A DNA stretch of 64,000 nt, taken from the NCBI GenBank assembly GCA_964344215.1, contig CAYFMP010000004.1, positions 1 through 64,000 on the forward strand, read 5' to 3'. Each line of letters opens with the position of its first letter. Position 1 is the stretch's first letter. The translations under genes were made by a program, and so were the position numbers. The stretch is from CAYFMP01 sp964344215. Lineage in GTDB: Bacteria > Pseudomonadota > Alphaproteobacteria > Rhodospirillales > Casp-alpha2. The notes beneath the pieces are model-generated. The model was not told where the DNA came from. It searched no databases and was given only the letters and a program-made list of their open reading frames with translations. Positions 59,714-64,000 of the stretch are shown here, in pieces.

Positions 59714-61267
59714 ATGAAACGCGCATTGACCGCGCTGGTTGCGGCCCTCGTAGTCGCCACCGGGGCGACCTTCGCCGAAGCCAAAACCCTCAAGATGGCC
59801 TACGACGCCGACCCGGTGTCGCTCGACCCCCATGAGCAGCTTTCCGGCGGCACGTTGCAGCTTTCGCACATGATCTTCGACCCGTTGGTCCGTTGGACCA
59901 AGGACCTCAAGTTCGAGGGCCGCATCGCCGAATCGTGGAAACGTCTCGACGACGTAACCGTGCGGTTCAATCTTCGCAAGGGCGTCAAGTTCCATTCGGG
60001 CAATGCCCTGACCGCCAAGGACGTCCAATGGACTTTCGACCGGCTGAAGAAGAGTCCCGATTTCAAGGGCATCTTCGCACCCTTCAAGGAAGCCAAGGTG
60101 GTCGACGACCACACCATCGATTTGGTGACGTCGGGGCCATTCCCGTTGGTCCTGCACAACGCCACCTACATCTTCCCGATGGACAGCGCCTTCTATTCCG
60201 GCAACGACTCGCGAGGCCGCGACAAGGCCGAAATCCTCAAGCACAAGGACTCGTTCGCTTCCAGCAACGCTTCCGGAACCGGCCCGTTCATCATCACCAA
60301 GCGCGAGCAGGGCGTGCGGGTCGATTTCAAGCGCTTCGACGATTATTGGGACAAGAACTCGCCGGGCAACGTCAGCAATATCGTCTTCACACCGATCAAG
60401 GAAGCGCCGACGCGGGTTGCCGCCTTGCTATCGGGCGACGTCGATTTCATCGCGCCGGTGCCGCCAACCGACCTCGACCGGGTACGCGACAGCACGAAGA
60501 CGGACCTCGTCACCGAATCAGGCACCCGGATCATCACATTCCAGATGGATCAGAATCGGCGTTCCGAGTTTAGGGACCCCCGCGTCCGCCAGGCTATCGT
60601 CTACGCCATCAACAACGTCGGCATCGTCAAGAAGATCATGAAAGGGTTCGGCACGCCGGCCGCGCAGATGAGCCCGAAAGGATATCTGGGGTATAACCCG
60701 TCGCTCAAACCGCGTTTCGACCTCGCCAAGGCCAAGCAGTTGATGAAGCAGGCCGGCTACAACCACGGCTTCTCGATCACCATGATGGCGCCCAACAACC
60801 GCTATGTGAACGACTTCAAGATCGCCGAAGCTGTCGCCGCCATGCTGGCCAAGATCAACATTAAGGTCGACCTGACGACCATGCCGAAGGCCCAGTACTG
60901 GCCTAAGTTCGACGAGCAGGCGGCCGACATGATGATGATCGGCTGGCATTCTGATACGGAGGACTCGGCCAACTTCTACGAATTCCTGACCATGACCCGC
61001 AACGCCGAGACCGGACGCGGCCAGTACAACAACGGCAACTATTCGAACCCCAAGGTCGACGAGTTGACCGTCAAGACGCTGACCATGACCGACGACGCGG
61101 CACGGGCAACGATCCTGCAGCAGGTCGAGAAGATCCAGCACGACGAAGCGGCTTTCGTGCCGCTGCACTGGCAGGACCTGGCCTGGGCGGCTCGCAAGGG
61201 AGTCCATATCGACCGGGTCGTCAACGTCATGAACTTCCCCTATCTCGGGGACCTCGTCATCGACTGA
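59714..61267 (+). CDS. ABC transporter substrate-binding protein, family 5 (peptide/nickel type)
   Basis: 517 aa from ATG 59714, preceded by GGAGGATATATCG. A Sec signal peptide is clear (MKRALTALVAALVVATGATFAEA, cleavage after about residue 23, shown in part here). The mature protein begins KTLKMAYDADPVSLDPHE and contains the SBP_bac_5 pattern ...AESWKRLDDVTVRFNLRKGVKFHSG (in parts). It delivers peptides or similar solutes to the permeases encoded next. A hairpin with T-run follows at 61284-61320. Confidence 0.93.
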   Translation: MKRALTALVAALVVATGATFAEAKTLKMAYDADPVSLDPHEQLSGGTLQLSHMIFDPLVRWTKDLKFEGRIAESWKRLDDVTVRFNLRKGVKFHSGNALTAKDVQWTFDRLKKSPDFKGIFAPFKEAKVVDDHTIDLVTSGPFPLVLHNATYIFPMDSAFYSGNDSRGRDKAEILKHKDSFASSNASGTGPFIITKREQGVRVDFKRFDDYWDKNSPGNVSNIVFTPIKEAPTRVAALLSGDVDFIAPVPPTDLDRVRDSTKTDLVTESGTRIITFQMDQNRRSEFRDPRVRQAIVYAINNVGIVKKIMKGFGTPAAQMSPKGYLGYNPSLKPRFDLAKAKQLMKQAGYNHGFSITMMAPNNRYVNDFKIAEAVAAMLAKINIKVDLTTMPKAQYWPKFDEQAADMMMIGWHSDTEDSANFYEFLTMTRNAETGRGQYNNGNYSNPKVDELTVKTLTMTDDAARATILQQVEKIQHDEAAFVPLHWQDLAWAARKGVHIDRVVNVMNFPYLGDLVID

Positions 61268-61283
61268 ACGGACGGATCGAGGG

Positions 61284-61320
61284 AAGGGGCGAGCCGGTCA
61301 ACGGCCGCCCCTTTTCTTTT
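61284..61320 (+). terminator. terminator or attenuator between binding-protein and permease genes
   Basis: AAGGGGCG (61284-61291) with CGCCCCTT (61306-61313), enclosing GCCG (61293-61296) with CGGC (61302-61305), loop GTCAA, followed by TTTTCTTTT. It is a strong intrinsic terminator form inside the operon and would reduce permease relative to binding-protein mRNA. Confidence 0.8.
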
Positions 61321-61374
61321 CGTTCCGCCGAAGCCGTATTGACGAACGCTAAGGAAAGGGCGAGAGAAGGGGGC

Positions 61375-62370
61375 ATGACCGGTACCGAGGCCACCGCCTT
61401 CCTTGCCCGCCGCGTGCTGCAGGCGGTGCTGGTCATGTTCGTGATCAGCGTCATCGGCTTCTCCATTCAGGACAACCTGGGCGACCCGGTGCGCGAGTTG
61501 GTCGGGCAGTCGGTATCCGAGGCCGAACGCCAGGCCCTGCGCGACAGGCTCGGTCTCAACGATCCGTTCTGGGTACAGTACGGTCGATTCCTCTGGAAGG
61601 CCGTGCACGGCGACCTCGGGACCTCGTATTTTTTCAAGAAACCGGCCCTCGACGTAATCCTCGGCAAGTTTCCGGCCACCTTTGAACTGGTTGTCGCCGC
61701 GACCCTCATCATCGTCGGGCTTTCCGTGCCGCTCGGCGTCTATTGCGCGATCCGCCCCTATGGCTGGCTGACCAAGGCGATCATGGGGGTCAGCATCGTC
61801 GGCATTTCCATTCCGGTTTTTCTGACCGCCATCTTCGCCATCTACATCTTTTCCGTCGAGCTCGGTTGGATGCCGTCGTACGGCCGCGGCGAGACGGTGG
61901 TCCTGCCGTGGGGCTGGGATACGGGATTCCTGACCAAGGACGGCCTTTTGCACCTGGTGCTGCCGTCGATCGCGCTGTCCTCGATCATGCTGCCGCTGTT
62001 CATCCGTCTGATCCGGGCCGAAATGATGGAGGTCCTGAACACCGACTACATCCGTTACGCCCTGGCCAAGGGGCTGACGCAGCGGCGGGTATGGTTTCTG
62101 CATGCGCTGAAGAACACCCTGCTGCCGGTGATCACCGTCGGCGGCGTCCAGATCGGCACCCTGATCGCCTACACCATCCTAACCGAGACGGTCTTTCAAT
62201 GGCCGGGCATGGGCTTCCTGTTCCTCGAAGCGGTCAACCGGGTCGATACGCCGTTGATCATCGCCTATCTGATCGTCGTCGGTCTGATCTTCGTCGTCAC
62301 CAATACCCTGGTCGACTTCATCTATACGCTGGTCAACCCGATGGTTCGCCTGGCGGAGAAGGAAGCATGA
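61375..62370 (+). CDS. ABC transporter permease, DppB/OppB type
   Basis: 331 aa from ATG 61375 (AGAAGGGGG upstream; a TTG at 61339 is less likely). Six membrane helices: the first at about 13-33, then after the typical periplasmic loop (RDRLGLNDPFWVQYGRFLW) the BPD_transp_1 core. The EAA-type cytoplasmic motif is YALAKGLTQRRVWFLHALKNTLLPV. Overlaps the next permease gene by four bases. Confidence 0.93.
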   Translation: MTGTEATAFLARRVLQAVLVMFVISVIGFSIQDNLGDPVRELVGQSVSEAERQALRDRLGLNDPFWVQYGRFLWKAVHGDLGTSYFFKKPALDVILGKFPATFELVVAATLIIVGLSVPLGVYCAIRPYGWLTKAIMGVSIVGISIPVFLTAIFAIYIFSVELGWMPSYGRGETVVLPWGWDTGFLTKDGLLHLVLPSIALSSIMLPLFIRLIRAEMMEVLNTDYIRYALAKGLTQRRVWFLHALKNTLLPVITVGGVQIGTLIAYTILTETVFQWPGMGFLFLEAVNRVDTPLIIAYLIVVGLIFVVTNTLVDFIYTLVNPMVRLAEKEA

Positions 62371-63287
62371 CTGCGCTCGCCACCGCCCTCAACAGCGCGT
62401 TCCTTCGGAAGTTCCTCAAGGACCGGGTGGCGATCGTCAGTTTCCTGGTGCTGGTGACGTTCGTTTCAGCGGCGACGCTGGCCCCGGTGATCGCGCCGCA
62501 GAACCCTTACGACCTGACCCAAATCGACATCATGGACTCGGAAATTCCACCGGTCTGGCAAGAAGAGGGCGATCCCCGCTTCATCCTCGGCACCGACCAC
62601 CAGGGCCGCGACATGCTGAGCACCATCCTCCACGGCACCGGCATCTCGCTGACCATCGGCGTTTTCGCGGTCCTGCTTCAGGCTTTTCTCGGGATTTCCA
62701 TCGGCTTGCTGGCCGGGTTCATCGGCGGCCGCCTGGATGCGTTCTTCATGCGCTTGGCCGATATCCAGCTGTCGCTCTCCACCCTGATGCTGGCGATAAT
62801 CGCCTTGGCCGTCTTCCAGGCCGCCTTCAGCGCCAGGCTCTACGAGGACCTGGCCATCTTCATGCTGATCCTCGTCATCGGCCTGGCCGAGTGGCCGCAG
62901 TACGCACGCACCGTCCGGGCCAGCGTGCTCGGCGAGCGCAGCAAGGCCTACGTCGACGCTGCCCGGGCGCTGGGCTTCAGCAACCGGCGCATCATGTTTC
63001 GCCATATCCTTCCCAATACCCTGTCGCCGATCCTGGTAATCTCCACCGTGCAGGTCGCCAATGCCGTCATCTCGGAAGCAGCCTTGAGTTTTCTCGGGCT
63101 TGGCATGCCGGTCACCAAACCCTCTTTGGGCTCTTTGATCCGCAGCGGCTTCGAGTTCATTTTCTCGGGCTCGTGGTGGATCACCATCATTCCGGCCATA
63201 TTCCTGGTCATCCTCATCCTCGCCTTCAACCTGATGGGCGACTGGCTCCGCGACACCTTGAATCCGAAGCTCTATAGGGACGCTTGA
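62367..63287 (+). CDS. ABC transporter permease, DppC/OppC type
   Basis: 306 aa from ATG 62367 (ATGA overlap). N-terminal OppC_N helix (VAIVSFLVLVTFVSAATLAPVIAP), then FILGTDHQGRDMLSTILHGTGISL and the EAA motif YVDAARALGFSNRRIMFRHILPN, end WLRDTLNPKL. It pairs with the upstream permease. No ATPase gene (dppD/dppF type) follows within the window. Confidence 0.94.
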   Translation: MTALATALNSAFLRKFLKDRVAIVSFLVLVTFVSAATLAPVIAPQNPYDLTQIDIMDSEIPPVWQEEGDPRFILGTDHQGRDMLSTILHGTGISLTIGVFAVLLQAFLGISIGLLAGFIGGRLDAFFMRLADIQLSLSTLMLAIIALAVFQAAFSARLYEDLAIFMLILVIGLAEWPQYARTVRASVLGERSKAYVDAARALGFSNRRIMFRHILPNTLSPILVISTVQVANAVISEAALSFLGLGMPVTKPSLGSLIRSGFEFIFSGSWWITIIPAIFLVILILAFNLMGDWLRDTLNPKLYRDA

Positions 63288-63347
63288 GAAGGCGCCCTCC
63301 AGCGTTATAATTTTGTTTCGTCTTGGCAGTGCGGGAGAGCTCCGGCC

Positions 63348-64000
63348 ATGAAATCGCGGACGGCAACTTACCTCGTCTGGTCGTGCTTGGCATTGGCAAC
63401 GGCGACAGGTGGCGCCGGCGTAAGCGTAGCGGCGAGCGCTCCTCAACTGGCGCAGGCGCCGGCCACCGATGTCACCGACGCGGTCACGCTGCTTGAACGC
63501 GAGAGCCCGAACGATCAGGCCCTCAACGCCAAACAGGCGGAGTTGGCCGGCGCCCAACCGCCGAGCGATCTCGACGCCGCCGATCTGGCCCGGTTTCTGG
63601 TCCGCCGCGGGGCGGCCGCCGGTCTGGTCGGGCGCAACCGCCAGAAGTTAGAGGACCTGCGCGAAGCCGCCCGTCAGGCCGTCGATGCCGGCGGGATGGG
63701 AGAAATCGAGCGGACTTGGGTGCGTTGGCGCTACGGCGAGGCGTTGCTGGCCGGCGGCAGCCCGGCCGCCGCGCTCGAGCATTTTTCGTCGATCCTTGAC
63801 GACATCCCGCTAAATACGGAACCGCAGTCGATGGAGGAAGGCTGGTTGCAGGGCCACAGCATCGCCTGGCGCGGTTTGTTGGCGATGGCGCAGGCGGCGG
63901 CCGGCGACATCGACGCCGCTGAAGAGACGCTGGCCGACGTCGACACGCTTTATACGGCGACCCGAATGTGGCCGGTCGGCGACCAGGAACACCGTATCTT
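63348..64000 (+). CDS. secreted protein with possible TPR repeats, C-terminus beyond window
   Basis: The frame is open from ATG 63348 to the right edge (217 codons). A signal peptide (about residues 1-29, LVWSCLALATATGGAGVSVAASA) precedes an Ala-rich helical region with pattern ALLAGGSPAAALEHFSSIL and GLLAMAQAAAGDIDAAEETL, suggestive of TPR-like helices. No enzymatic motif is visible in the part present; a C-terminal domain may lie beyond. It begins 60 bases after the permease gene and could be a separate unit. Confidence 0.7.
   Translation, partial: MKSRTATYLVWSCLALATATGGAGVSVAASAPQLAQAPATDVTDAVTLLERESPNDQALNAKQAELAGAQPPSDLDAADLARFLVRRGAAAGLVGRNRQKLEDLREAARQAVDAGGMGEIERTWVRWRYGEALLAGGSPAAALEHFSSILDDIPLNTEPQSMEEGWLQGHSIAWRGLLAMAQAAAGDIDAAEETLADVDTLYTATRMWPVGDQEHRI

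Overview
The window is 64 kb of GC-rich (about 60-65% by eye) alphaproteobacterial chromosome, most likely from a Rhodospirillales-type organism. The evidence is the gene order tig-clpP-clpX-lon-hup-tRNAs-nuoA..N-birA-coaX-rnj-mce-DUF1467 and proS-lolC-lolD-dnaE, a short ProRS, RNase J, and an imuA-imuB-dnaE2 mutagenesis cassette with an alphaproteobacterial LexA box. Two runs of N (10 and 62 bases), a divergent repeat at one of them and a 5-base frameshift in the essential dnaE suggest a draft, probably metagenome-derived, assembly.

Layout. 1-655: start of a secreted protein that runs off the left edge. 736-4269 (minus): cysK-sseA-GNAT-alanine-dehydrogenase-like operon of cysteine/sulfur metabolism. 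4374-5012 (minus): Nudix hydrolase. 5188-10781 (minus): SOS mutagenesis cassette imuA-imuB-dnaE2, with three LexA half-sites on the imuA start codon. 10850-11764 (minus): EamA transporter. 11925-14858: NAD(P)H-hydrate repair enzyme and malonyl-CoA decarboxylase. 14951-22271: tRNA-Leu, trigger factor, ClpP, ClpX, Lon, HU, tRNA-Val and tRNA-Asp, a protein quality-control block. 22461-36639: complete 14-gene complex I operon (nuoA-N), continuing into birA, coaX, rnj, mce, a DUF1467 gene and a gapped 3-methyladenine glycosylase. 41199-43442: threonine degradation (kbl-tdh). 43476-46781 (minus): two small membrane proteins, a purine permease and an unknown multispanning protein. 46949-50293: proS, lolC, lolD. 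50290-51943 (minus): cobalt-type nitrile hydratase (alpha, beta, activator). 52123-55558: dnaE with a frameshift.

The clearest accessory region is 55.56-58.9 kb, which is visibly richer in A+T than its neighbours. It holds a tight three-gene cassette: a 788-aa protein joining a HAD phosphatase, a patatin phospholipase and a C-terminal GAF-like domain; a 63-aa protein of unknown family; and a cytidine deaminase. The first gene overlaps the second, and the deaminase start overlaps or lies within about 8 bases of the second. An inverted repeat separates the cassette from dnaE. The combination of nucleotide-acting enzymes, a possible small-molecule sensor and a lipase resembles effector-type phage-defence operons, but no known system can be named from the sequence. 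This is the best candidate for an undescribed system.

59013-64000: a GFA-family protein (minus), a peptide/nickel-type ABC importer lacking adjacent ATPase genes, and the start of another secreted protein that runs off the right edge.
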